Shown: positions 1 to 6,039 of the stretch, one piece after another
Layout of the letters: every line of letters begins with the position of its first letter
How positions within the stretch are numbered: position 1 is the first letter of the stretch
DNA from: Synergistaceae bacterium
GTDB taxonomy: Bacteria; Synergistota; Synergistia; Synergistales; Aminobacteriaceae
Assembly (NCBI GenBank): GCA_017446645.1
Contig: JAFSQO010000485.1
Location: 1 to 6,039 of the forward strand
DNA length: 6,039 nt
Reading direction: 5' to 3'
Program-made: the position numbers and the translations under genes
The notes under the pieces: model-generated
The model's input: only the letters and a program-made list of their open reading frames with translations
Told to the model about the DNA's origin: nothing
Database searches by the model: none

Positions 1-8
1 GAAAATCT

Positions 9-464
9 ATGAAACGTATATTAATTTTCGCAATAGTAGGACTCGTAATGTTCGGAGCAGGCTTCGGCGGAGGCTTAATCCTTGGCCGGACAATGGCACC
101 AAAGGACGATAACGGCATAGGCGGAGGGAAAGTAGTTCAGAATCCCGGCCCAATCGTGTCAATCGGCGAATTCACCAGTAACTTAGCAGGAGCAGGCAGG
201 CACGTTATCAGCTTTGCCTTATCCCTGGAACTCGTCGAGAAGGACGGGGCAAGCGCACTGATTCAGACTCCCGGCTGGCTCATGAGAATCCGTAATGAAG
301 TCTTCATGCTCATAAAAGACAGAGTCTACGATGATCTAACAAGCGCAGAAGGGACTCTGCAATTTGCTGCTGACATAAAACGCTCGTTAAATCGAATGCT
401 GCCTGACGTAGGCGGAGAAGCTCCGATTGTCAATGTCCTGTTCGAGAGCATAGTCTTGCAGTAA
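9..464 (+). CDS. fliL: Flagellar basal body-associated protein FliL
   Basis: This 151-aa protein has the FliL layout: a short basic N-terminus (MKR), one glycine-rich membrane helix at about residues 4-26, and a periplasmic domain from about residue 45. Family hallmarks are the I-G-E-F-x-x-N-L strand at 52-59, the segment around R93-K103 followed by a D-L-T-S-A-E-G stretch (109-115), and the ending V-N-V-L-F-E-S-I-V-L-Q, which matches the usual FliL C-terminus. FliL is known to surround the MotA/MotB stator at the basal body and to support torque or stator stability. Only 8 bases lie upstream in the window, so the ribosome binding site cannot be judged; the ATG is chosen because the membrane helix starts right after it. 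The stop is 17 nt before fliM, which fits an operon. The length is normal and nothing looks broken. Confidence 0.93.
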   Translation: MKRILIFAIVGLVMFGAGFGGGLILGRTMAPKDDNGIGGGKVVQNPGPIVSIGEFTSNLAGAGRHVISFALSLELVEKDGASALIQTPGWLMRIRNEVFMLIKDRVYDDLTSAEGTLQFAADIKRSLNRMLPDVGGEAPIVNVLFESIVLQ

Positions 465-481
465 AGAAGGCAGGTGAAAGA

Positions 482-1495
482 ATGCCTGATGTATTATCAC
501 AAAACGATATCGATGCCCTGCTAAAGTCTATTTCAAGCGGTGCTGACATTAATGCCATTGCTGCGAAGACTGACGAGTACGCAAAGTTAAAAGTCTATGA
601 TTTCAAGCGTCCCGACAAGTTCAGCAAGGACCAGTTAAGGGCAATCCAGATGATTCATGAGTCATTTGCACGACAGATGACGACTGTATTGTCAACTTTG
701 ATTCGTTCTATAGTGTCAGCTGAAATCGCTTCGGTTGAGCAGCTTGCTTATGAAGAATTCGTGAACTACATGGTTCAGCCTACTGTAATCGGCATGATTG
801 AAATGCACCCCTTTGAAGGCAGCATGTTAATCGAAATAAACCCTTCATTAGTCTTTACGATTATTGACAGAATGCTGGGCGGCCGAGGGACTTTCTCAGG
901 TAACGTAAGAGAACTCACTGACATTGAGAAGACAGTTATTGAACGAGTCATCATGAGAATCCTTGAATTACTTGAGGACAGCTGGAGCACAGTCGTTGAT
1001 GTAAGATTCAGATTCGAGAGCATGGAGAGTAATCCCTTCTTCGTGCAGATTTGCTCGCCAAGTGATATGGTCCTAGTCGTAATTATGAAGCTTCGGGTCT
1101 CTGACGTTGAAGGCATGGTTAGCTTATGCTTCCCGTATTTCTTAATGGAGCCGATTATGGACAGATTATCGAGTCAACAATGGTTTGCTTCGACTAGTCA
1201 CAAGGCAGACGATGAGGTCAAGACCTGGCTTAATAACTCGGTCAGACAGGTCAAGATGCCGATGGCTATGGAACTCGGACACACTGTATTATCGCTCAAT
1301 GACGTTTACGCTTTACAGGTCGGCGATGTAATAAAACTTGACGAACTGAAAGACTCAAATATTGACGTTCGAGTCGGTAACCAGATAAGATTCAAGGCAC
1401 GTCCTGGGACTCTGAACGGTCACATGGCTGTAGAATTAACGAGCGTGTTGACTGACGACCTTCCCATGCTGACGGGATCATCACAGGAAGATTAA
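482..1495 (+). CDS. fliM: Flagellar motor switch protein FliM
   Basis: FliM (337 aa) is the C-ring protein that receives CheY-P and passes the switching signal to FliG. The N-terminal peptide L-S-Q-N-D-I-D-A-L-L (residues 5-14) is the CheY-P-binding motif. The middle CheC-like domain covers about 45-230 and includes the G-G-R-G loop at 133-136, the GGxG motif that contacts FliG in the family. The C-terminal SpoA-type domain (about 250-325) pairs with FliN/FliY; it contains the L-x-V-G-D-V-I-K-L-D segment near 278-287. A Shine-Dalgarno-like AGGTG at 472-476 sits 5 nt before the ATG. It lies 17 nt after fliL and 24 nt before fliY, so the three are surely co-transcribed. Length and domain content are typical. 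Confidence 0.97.
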   Translation: MPDVLSQNDIDALLKSISSGADINAIAAKTDEYAKLKVYDFKRPDKFSKDQLRAIQMIHESFARQMTTVLSTLIRSIVSAEIASVEQLAYEEFVNYMVQPTVIGMIEMHPFEGSMLIEINPSLVFTIIDRMLGGRGTFSGNVRELTDIEKTVIERVIMRILELLEDSWSTVVDVRFRFESMESNPFFVQICSPSDMVLVVIMKLRVSDVEGMVSLCFPYFLMEPIMDRLSSQQWFASTSHKADDEVKTWLNNSVRQVKMPMAMELGHTVLSLNDVYALQVGDVIKLDELKDSNIDVRVGNQIRFKARPGTLNGHMAVELTSVLTDDLPMLTGSSQED

Positions 1496-1519
1496 ATAAC
1501 GTGAAAGGAGAGGGATAAA

Positions 1520-2575
1520 ATGCCTGATGATTTATTAAGTCCTGATGAAATAAACGCCCTGCTTTCAGGAGACGGAGGAGACTTCGGCGATGTCGATGAA
1601 CTTTCTTCCAGTGATTCAGAACAGCTGGCAAAATTTGCAGATACATTCGCAAACGCAGAGAACAGCGTAATAAATATGCTTGCAGGCAAAAATGTTACTA
1701 CGAACACAGGCAGCCATCTAGTCATGCCTCAGAGCGACTTTAATAATAAATTCTCGGAAGTGCCGTTTTTATTCTCGTGTACATTCAAAGGCTTTGACGA
1801 TAAGCCCCTGGCAATCGTAGTAGACCAGAAGGGAGCATTGACCCTTGCAGATCTCATGATGGGCGGAGGAGGTGCCCAGCTTCCTGAACCAAGTGATTTA
1901 TACTGGAACGCTGCCCAGGAAGGTTTGAGTCAGGTCGTAGGTTCTGCGTTTACAGGTTTGAGCGGTATGCTCGGCAACAGGACACTCATACCGGATAATA
2001 CAAGCTCTGCACTCGGTGAAGATGACTGGCGGGCGTTTTCCCTTGAGCCTGCTGACAAAAAAATTTGGGTAAGTCCCGTTAGCGTTACAATTGACGGACT
2101 ATCGCCTTTTAACATCTGGACATGTCTCACGCTTGATACGGCTGTTGATTTCGCAACTGCAATACGCGATGTAGCTGAGGGCAAGCCGATTAACACAGCA
2201 TCAAGCAATACTAATACAGGAGGTGGAGGACCAATGGGAGGAGGAAGACAGACCGCAGGCCCAGCTGTTGACGTAAGACCTGCAGCATTTCAGCCTTTAG
2301 GGGGCGGTGCTGGAGGAGGTGCTCCAAGTCCGATAGATTTAATTGCTGATATTCCGGTTAGAGTCACTGTCGAACTCGGCAAGGCCCGCAAAAGTGTCTC
2401 GGAAATTCTTGCACTCACAGCAGGAGCAGTCGTCGAGCTTGATAAGATGGCCGGCGAACCTGTTGATATTCTCGTCAACGGCAAATTAATCGCACATGGT
2501 GAAGTTGTCGTAATAGATGAGAACTTCGGGGTCAGAATCACGGATATAATACCCGGAGGAGCAAGGGCGGTCTAA
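1520..2575 (+). CDS. fliY: Flagellar motor switch protein FliY (FliN-type, with degenerate CheC domain)
   Basis: This 351-aa C-ring protein has three parts. Residues 5-15 (L-L-S-P-D-E-I-N-A-L-L) form a CheY-P-binding-type peptide almost matching that of FliM. Residues about 35-222 form a CheC-like region. Residues about 271-346 form the FliN/SpoA domain (D-I-P-V-R-V-T-V-E-L-G, then V-E-L-D and V-N-G-K-L-I-A-x-G-E-V-V), which builds the lower C-ring. A glycine-rich linker (about 228-270) joins the last two. In Bacillus FliY the middle domain is a CheY-P phosphatase with E-x-x-N active sites. Here the best aligned site reads E134-G-L-S137, with Ser in place of Asn, and the first site is not recognisable, so phosphatase activity is doubtful (inference). 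A strong AAAGGAGAGG at 1504-1513 precedes the ATG. The stop is followed by an 87-bp gap with a promoter. It could equally be named fliN; the long form favours fliY. Confidence 0.93.
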   Translation: MPDDLLSPDEINALLSGDGGDFGDVDELSSSDSEQLAKFADTFANAENSVINMLAGKNVTTNTGSHLVMPQSDFNNKFSEVPFLFSCTFKGFDDKPLAIVVDQKGALTLADLMMGGGGAQLPEPSDLYWNAAQEGLSQVVGSAFTGLSGMLGNRTLIPDNTSSALGEDDWRAFSLEPADKKIWVSPVSVTIDGLSPFNIWTCLTLDTAVDFATAIRDVAEGKPINTASSNTNTGGGGPMGGGRQTAGPAVDVRPAAFQPLGGGAGGGAPSPIDLIADIPVRVTVELGKARKSVSEILALTAGAVVELDKMAGEPVDILVNGKLIAHGEVVVIDENFGVRITDIIPGGARAV

Positions 2576-2582
2576 TTAAAAA

Positions 2583-2610
2583 TTAAAAAAATTCGCGTTC
2601 GTGTTATAAT
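2583..2610 (+). promoter_or_regulatory. Candidate sigma-70-type promoter for cheY and downstream genes
   Basis: A perfect extended -10 element, TGTTATAAT, spans 2602-2610 (hexamer TATAAT at 2605-2610). A weak -35 match, TTAAAA at 2583-2588, lies 16 bp upstream in an A/T-rich run. Transcription would start near 2617, about 45 nt before the cheY ATG, after which a good ribosome site (AAGAGGAG, 2647-2654) follows. The position, in the only sizeable gap between the genes here, supports a real promoter. A second, weaker -10-like TATAAA lies at 2629-2634. There is no motility sigma (sigma-28) consensus that I can see. Confidence 0.6.
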
Positions 2611-2621
2611 TTTTCGCATTC
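2592..2621 (+). repeat. Direct repeat TTCGC[G/A]TTC flanking the -10 element
   Basis: TTCGCGTTC at 2592-2600 and TTCGCATTC at 2613-2621 match at 8 of 9 positions. Their starts are 21 bp apart, about two turns of the helix, so both copies face the same side. One copy lies just upstream of the -10 hexamer and the other over the expected start site. This is the geometry of a two-site operator for a repressor, but no regulator is known from the sequence and a chance repeat in a short gap cannot be excluded. Confidence 0.35.
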
Positions 2622-2662
2622 AGTCTAATATAAATAAATCATCTTAAAGAGGAGTTTTCACG

Positions 2663-3025
2663 ATGGGAAAAAAAGTTTTAATAGTCGATGACGCAGCCTT
2701 CATGCGCATGATGTTAAAGGATATACTGACAAAGAACGATTTTGAAGTCGTTGCAGAGGCTGAAAACGGCAAGGCAGGAGTCGCAGCATTCCAGAAGTAC
2801 AAGCCCGATATTATCACTATGGATATAACTATGCCGGAGATGAACGGTATCGATGCAGTGAAGGCAATCAAGGCACTCGACCCCAGCGTTAAAATCGTCA
2901 TGGTCTCAGCAATGGGACAGCAGCCAATGGTCATCGAAGCAATTCAGGCCGGAGCAAATGACTTCATCGTCAAGCCCTTCCAGCCCGAAAGAGTTATTGA
3001 AGCTATCACAAAGGTGCTGTCGTAA
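2663..3025 (+). CDS. cheY: Chemotaxis response regulator CheY
   Basis: This 120-aa single-domain receiver has no output domain. All catalytic residues are present: the acidic pair D9-D10, the phospho-acceptor D54 (T-M-D-I-T-M-P), S82 in the V-S-A-M-G switch segment, and K104 in the I-V-K-P-F motif. F101 sits where enteric CheY has the rotameric Tyr106. When phosphorylated by CheA, CheY binds the N-terminal peptides of FliM and FliY and changes motor direction or speed. The start V-L-I-V-D-D-A-A-F-M-R-M-M and the segment M-P-E-M-N-G-I-D resemble the Thermotoga maritima type of CheY. The ATG has a strong AAGAGGAG 8 nt upstream. The gene has its own candidate promoter and is followed by fliO after 20 nt; the position between fliY and fliO is the classic one. 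Confidence 0.96.
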   Translation: MGKKVLIVDDAAFMRMMLKDILTKNDFEVVAEAENGKAGVAAFQKYKPDIITMDITMPEMNGIDAVKAIKALDPSVKIVMVSAMGQQPMVIEAIQAGANDFIVKPFQPERVIEAITKVLS

Positions 3026-3045
3026 AAATCATTCAGGACGTATCT

Positions 3046-3315
3046 TTGACGGCATATTTAATCCGTGCCGTTAGCGTATTAATAGTCATGTCGCTTTGTG
3101 CATTTATTCTCGTGAAGTTCTACAGGAAGAATAATCCTAATGCAAAGAGCGCAGCTAATGTCGAAATCATTTCGTCCCTGCGGCTGACTGGCAGGGATAT
3201 ATTTTTAGTAGTTCGTTGCGGGCCTGATGTCCTGGCATTCACTGTAGGAACCGGAGGCTCGCACTTAATGGGCAGGTGGAGTTATGAGGACTGGCTCAAG
3301 AGTATTGATTCGTAA
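3046..3315 (+). CDS. fliO: Flagellar export-gate assembly protein FliO (short form)
   Basis: This 89-aa protein has one N-terminal membrane helix (about 3-24), a basic K-F-Y-R-K stretch just after it, and a small cytoplasmic domain. The segment V-E-I-I-S-S-L-R-L-T-G-R-D-I-F-L-V-V-R-C-G (39-59) followed by a V-L-A-F-T-V-G strand fits the FliO family pattern, in which short beta strands contain a conserved basic residue before a hydrophobic L-V/V-V. FliO helps the FliP ring assemble during export-gate biogenesis. The start is TTG; AGGA at 3035-3038 lies 7 nt upstream and no better in-frame ATG precedes the membrane helix. Identification rests partly on position between cheY and fliP, since FliO is poorly conserved. 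Its 3' end overlaps fliP, suggesting translational coupling. Confidence 0.82.
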   Translation: MTAYLIRAVSVLIVMSLCAFILVKFYRKNNPNAKSAANVEIISSLRLTGRDIFLVVRCGPDVLAFTVGTGGSHLMGRWSYEDWLKSIDS

Positions 3316-4090
3316 AATCTTTCTCACCCTGATAATTATTCTTGTCGCGGTGACTCAATCTTTTGCTGCAACTGCTCCGGCAAGGCTGCCCGATGTGCCT
3401 TCGATCCCTTTGCCTACTATAAGTTTCGGAGCTGCACCGGCTGACTCGCCCCGTGATGTTGCGTTGACTTTGCAGGTTCTTGCATTGATGACTGTGTTGA
3501 GCCTGGTACCTGCTATTTTGCTCATGCTAACGAGTTTCACAAGAATTATCGTAGTGTTAGGCTTCGTTCAGAGAGCAATCGGTCTTCAGCAGTCGCCCCC
3601 TCAGCAGGTCATTGCAGGACTCGCATTATTCTTGACGATGTTCACGATGTATCCGACTTGGGATCGGGTCTATAATAACGCGCTGGAGCCTTACATGTCA
3701 GGCAGAATTAATTCCCAACAGGCATGGGATAACACTATTGCACCTGTGAGGGAGTTCATGTTCAGATATACGAGACAGGAAGAGTTATCGCTGATCGTCT
3801 CAATGTCAGAGACCCCCAGACCGGCGAATCAGTCCGAGGTCCCGACAAGAGTCTTAATTCCGGCTTTCATGTTGAGCGAATTAAAAACGGCGTTTCAAAT
3901 GGGTGTCGTGATTTACATTCCGTTCTTAGTCGTTGATATGGTCGTCTCAAGTGTCCTGCTTGCAATGGGAATGATGATGCTGCCGCCTATGATGATCTCT
4001 CTGCCGTTCAAGATTTTATTATTCGTAATGTCTGACGGCTGGAACTTGGTCGTGATGAGCGTCTTGAAGAGCTTTACCAATGTCCCGTAA
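3284..4090 (+). CDS. fliP: Flagellar biosynthetic protein FliP
   Basis: FliP (268 aa) forms the pentameric core of the type III export gate. An N-terminal signal peptide is visible (basic R-K at 10-11, hydrophobic core 12-23, likely cleavage after S-F-A at 26-28), as is usual for FliP. The first membrane segment (about 64-84) leads into L-T-S-F-T-R-I-I-V-V-L. Conserved family features follow: L-Q-Q-S-P-P-Q-Q (101-108), the signature P-A-F-M-L-S-E-L-K-T-A-F-Q-M-G (193-207), and M-G-M-M-M-L-P-P (228-235), whose methionines correspond to the M-gasket that seals the channel. The ATG at 3284 overlaps fliO by 32 nt; GGTGGAG lies very close upstream. A TTG at 3305 would give an alternative start 7 codons in, still with the whole signal peptide. 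Length is normal. Confidence 0.96.
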   Translation: MRTGSRVLIRKIFLTLIIILVAVTQSFAATAPARLPDVPSIPLPTISFGAAPADSPRDVALTLQVLALMTVLSLVPAILLMLTSFTRIIVVLGFVQRAIGLQQSPPQQVIAGLALFLTMFTMYPTWDRVYNNALEPYMSGRINSQQAWDNTIAPVREFMFRYTRQEELSLIVSMSETPRPANQSEVPTRVLIPAFMLSELKTAFQMGVVIYIPFLVVDMVVSSVLLAMGMMMLPPMMISLPFKILLFVMSDGWNLVVMSVLKSFTNVP

Positions 4091-4111
4091 AATTTTAATC
4101 AGGAGTAAAAA

Positions 4112-4387
4112 ATGCCCGTAACTAATTTAAGTCTATTTGATATATTGAGCGGAGCAATATGGACGATGCTTTCTGTTACATTGCCGATTTTGTTGACTGC
4201 AATGATAGTCGGCTTGTTAATCGGCATACTTCAGACAGCAACTTCGATTCAGGAGCAGACGTTAATATTTATCCCGAAAATCTTGGCCGTCTTCTTCTGT
4301 ATAGTTATCTTGTCGCCCTGGATAAGTCAGAGAATGCTCGTAATGACCCGCGAGATTCTTGGCCAGCTCGAAAGATTCATAAACTAA
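4112..4387 (+). CDS. fliQ: Flagellar biosynthetic protein FliQ
   Basis: FliQ (91 aa) is the small two-helix export-gate subunit that wraps around the FliP/FliR core. Two membrane hairpin helices are visible, about 17-40 and 53-77. Between them is the highly conserved loop Q-T-A-T-S-I-Q-E-Q-T-L (41-51) followed by F-I-P-K (53-56), diagnostic for the family. AGGAG at 4101-4105 lies 6 nt before the ATG, and the gene follows fliP by 21 nt. In the usual arrangement fliR comes next; here an unrelated gene begins 19 nt after the stop. Confidence 0.96.
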   Translation: MPVTNLSLFDILSGAIWTMLSVTLPILLTAMIVGLLIGILQTATSIQEQTLIFIPKILAVFFCIVILSPWISQRMLVMTREILGQLERFIN

Positions 4388-4406
4388 ATATGGAGGAAGG
4401 CGAACA

Positions 4407-5699
4407 ATGGATAAGCCCAAATTGACGCTGAGAGAAATAATCTTTGAGGGGATAAAGAAATTTGCTGGCGAAATTATCGGAGTCGTATTGCTTGCGTGCT
4501 TTCTGTGGTTCTTTCCGAGTCTGAAATCATTATTCACGGAACATACATTCCCGGAGAAAAACGAATCACAGTCAGAAATTCAGCGGGAACTTGAATCGCA
4601 CCGCAAAGAAGAAGAACGCCTTAAGGAAGAATTGAAGCGTCATGAAGAAGCCCTCAGAGTAGCAGAAGCAAAAAAGGCAGAAGAAGCCAAGCAAAAAGCA
4701 GAGAATACAGAGCCGGCACCATCAATGCAAACGGTAAAGGCTGACGCAGGCGGAGTCGTCAAGGCACAGCAGGACGAACACGAAAGGCAAGCTGCGACTC
4801 AGGCAAAACAGAAATCAGGGGCTGAACTCTTGCGTGAGGTTCTCGAAAAGTACGGGCCTGAAGATTTCTTTTCGGCGAGTCTGAATTCTAAAATCTTTTA
4901 TGATGATAAGACAAAGAAGCCGTATGTCCAGGTGACGGAGAAGTTCAATCAGACGGTGTTCTGGGATGAGTTTTTGCCGAAATTGAGGAAGGCCCTTGAG
5001 GGTGTTGCGGTTAAGAAGTCAAAGCAGTTTTATGTAGACAAGGTACGCAATGCGAATCAAACACTCAATAAACAAGACTATTTCGAGAGAATAAGAACAA
5101 CAGAGTACGGTTTAGCATATCCTTATGAGTTCAAGATAAATAATGAGTGTTACAGTATCGTAATTCCTGACAATGTGTCTTCATTTACAGTGTACGACAT
5201 GCCATTTAAGACTTTGGGTGGTGTAAAAGACCATAATATTATTTCACGTATTGCTAAAGCCGATGATAGCTATTTCACTGATGTACATTTGTGTGTAATT
5301 GAACAGGAACTGCGCGGTATTGGTTTGGCATTGCTTCGTTTTATCAGCAAGATGTCCAGACCGTTTGCATATTCTATAACTTATCTTGACAAAGACGGCG
5401 ATGTTATATCAGCTCAGGTTGTCAAAAAGAAGTCGGCAGCTTTCACGGTATATCGTTCATTTTACTACGGTCTGTTTGCTGGGGATAGCAGACAGATTTT
5501 ATCCACGCGGTCAATGTCGTTCGCACCGGGATACTTATTTGATGATTACTCATTTGATGCTTTACGTGACGCAGCTACTATCTCTCTTGGCACCGGCAAC
5601 TACAACAAAGCGCACCCCGAAGAAGGCTACACAATCGAACTTGACTCAGACGAACTTCAGCGACTCGACACAATGAAGTTCGAGGTCATCTTCGAGTAG
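4407..5699 (+). CDS. Unrecognised membrane-anchored coiled-coil protein inserted between fliQ and fliR
   Basis: I do not recognise this 430-aa protein as any known flagellar gene. A basic, amphipathic N-terminus (K3, K5, R9, K17, K18) precedes one membrane helix at about 20-37 (rich in Val, Leu, Phe and Trp). Positive charge before the helix suggests the N-terminus is inside and the rest outside (inference). Residues about 51-100 are almost all Glu, Lys, Arg, Ala and Gln, a long charged helix or coiled coil, continuing with breaks to about 137. From about 138 a globular region begins (A-E-L-L-R-E-V-L-E-K-Y-G), with aromatic, beta-rich sequence to the end (E-V-I-F-E). No catalytic motif, lipobox or peptidoglycan-binding signature is visible. 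A GGAGGA-like site at 4392-4397 lies 9 nt before the ATG, so it is well expressed in principle. Codons 232-331 (5101-5400) are about 38% GC by hand count, lower than its 5' part, hinting at acquired sequence. Confidence 0.8.
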   Translation: MDKPKLTLREIIFEGIKKFAGEIIGVVLLACFLWFFPSLKSLFTEHTFPEKNESQSEIQRELESHRKEEERLKEELKRHEEALRVAEAKKAEEAKQKAENTEPAPSMQTVKADAGGVVKAQQDEHERQAATQAKQKSGAELLREVLEKYGPEDFFSASLNSKIFYDDKTKKPYVQVTEKFNQTVFWDEFLPKLRKALEGVAVKKSKQFYVDKVRNANQTLNKQDYFERIRTTEYGLAYPYEFKINNECYSIVIPDNVSSFTVYDMPFKTLGGVKDHNIISRIAKADDSYFTDVHLCVIEQELRGIGLALLRFISKMSRPFAYSITYLDKDGDVISAQVVKKKSAAFTVYRSFYYGLFAGDSRQILSTRSMSFAPGYLFDDYSFDALRDAATISLGTGNYNKAHPEEGYTIELDSDELQRLDTMKFEVIFE

Positions 5700-5707
5700 T
5701 TACTATC

Positions 5708-6039
5708 ATGACAGGTACTGAATTACCAGCCCAGCTACTCGCAATTTACCTGCTGCTTCACCTGAGATTTATAGGGTTGATGTTCAGCTCGCCTGTTTTC
5801 ACGTCAACGATGACTCCGACACCGTTTCGATATATTTTTGCCGTAATGCTCACAGTCTGTTCGGTCGGAATAATCAAGACTGAGTCAATTCCTATGCTTT
5901 ATTTTGACAGTGTAACTTTTCTTGCTGCAATCTTTATCCGTGAGCTTGTAATCGGGATTGCCCTGGGATTTATCTCGGCGTTGCCCCTGTTTGCATTGCG
6001 GATTGCGGGAGAGCAGATAGGTTCGACAATGGGCTTCTC
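5708..6039 (+). CDS. fliR: Flagellar biosynthetic protein FliR (5' part, cut by window edge)
   Basis: An open frame from the ATG at 5708 runs without a stop to the window end and gives 110 residues of FliR, usually about 260 aa. The family pattern is clear: P-A-Q-L-L at 7-11, a first membrane helix with the conserved R20 and the P-V-F of FliR (29-31), then the segment I-R-E-L-V-I-G-I-A-L-G-F (80-91) and A-G-E-Q-I-G-S-T-M-G-F (100-110), the typical FliR stretch leading into the conserved M-G. FliR is the single-copy gate subunit that, with FliP and FliQ, makes the export pore. The start lies only 8 nt after the stop of the unknown gene and has no convincing Shine-Dalgarno site; no in-frame ATG, GTG or TTG lies in the roughly 45 nt upstream that I checked. 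Translation probably depends on coupling to the upstream gene (inference). Confidence 0.93.
   Translation, partial: MTGTELPAQLLAIYLLLHLRFIGLMFSSPVFTSTMTPTPFRYIFAVMLTVCSVGIIKTESIPMLYFDSVTFLAAIFIRELVIGIALGFISALPLFALRIAGEQIGSTMGF

Noticed and set aside
775..1116. Minus-strand open frame opposite fliM
   Set aside because: It is antisense to a conserved gene, with no visible ribosome site or domain; the same holds for the other minus-strand frames.
2585..2614. Inverted repeat AAAAATT...AATTTTT after fliY as a terminator
   Set aside because: The stem is only A/T pairs with a long loop and is better explained by the promoter elements in the same place.
4159..4425. 88-aa open frame overlapping fliQ
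   Set aside because: It lies in another frame of the clearly conserved fliQ, has no family features and is a shadow.
4560..4800. Unknown gene as FlhB, FliH or FliJ relative because of its charged coiled coil
   Set aside because: FliH and FliJ are soluble and lack an N-terminal membrane helix; FlhB has four membrane helices and an N-P-T-H site. Glu/Lys-rich coiled coils match many proteins by composition alone, so none is supported.
5386..5676. 96-aa open frame inside the unknown 430-aa gene
   Set aside because: It sits in a different frame of a longer open frame that has a ribosome site; its composition looks random.
4407..5699. Mobile element or transposase origin for the unknown gene
   Set aside because: No terminal inverted repeats, target duplications or transposase motifs are seen at 4388-4407 or 5690-5710.

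Overview
The window is a stretch of a flagellar motor and export gene cluster, all on the + strand and almost without gaps: fliL, fliM, fliY (fliN-type), cheY, fliO, fliP, fliQ, an unrecognised 430-aa membrane-anchored protein, and the start of fliR, which runs off the right edge. The core order (fliL-fliM-fliY-cheY-fliO-fliP-fliQ-fliR) is that of the Bacillus-type fla/che operon. It occurs in Firmicutes, Thermotogae, Synergistota and relatives. The CheY sequence closely resembles the short CheY of Thermotoga maritima as I remember it. GC of sampled lines in the core genes is roughly 42-48%. My best guess is a motile, host-associated or anaerobic bacterium of the Synergistota or a neighbouring phylum; this is an impression from gene order and protein style, not a demonstrated assignment.

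Layout: 9-464 encodes FliL, the stator-associated membrane protein. 482-1495 and 1520-2575 encode two C-ring proteins, FliM and FliY, both beginning with a CheY-P-binding-type peptide. An 87-bp gap (2576-2662) holds a strong-looking extended -10 promoter flanked by a near-perfect direct repeat, and leads into cheY (2663-3025). 3046-4387 carries fliO, fliP and fliQ of the export gate. fliO has a TTG start and overlaps fliP. 4407-5699 is an unknown gene wedged between fliQ and fliR: an N-terminal membrane helix, a charged coiled coil, and a C-terminal globular region whose central part is AT-richer than its surroundings. 5708 to the edge is the N-terminal 110 residues of FliR.

Together these genes encode the response regulator (CheY), its targets in the switch (FliM, FliY), a stator accessory protein (FliL) and the FliP/Q/R gate with its assembly factor FliO. 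The parts that stand out are the unknown gene inside the normally tight fliQ-fliR junction, a FliY whose CheC-type phosphatase motifs look degenerate, and the internal promoter that could let cheY and the export-gate genes be expressed apart from fliL-fliM-fliY. I see no RNA genes, mobile elements, CRISPR arrays or convincing terminators.
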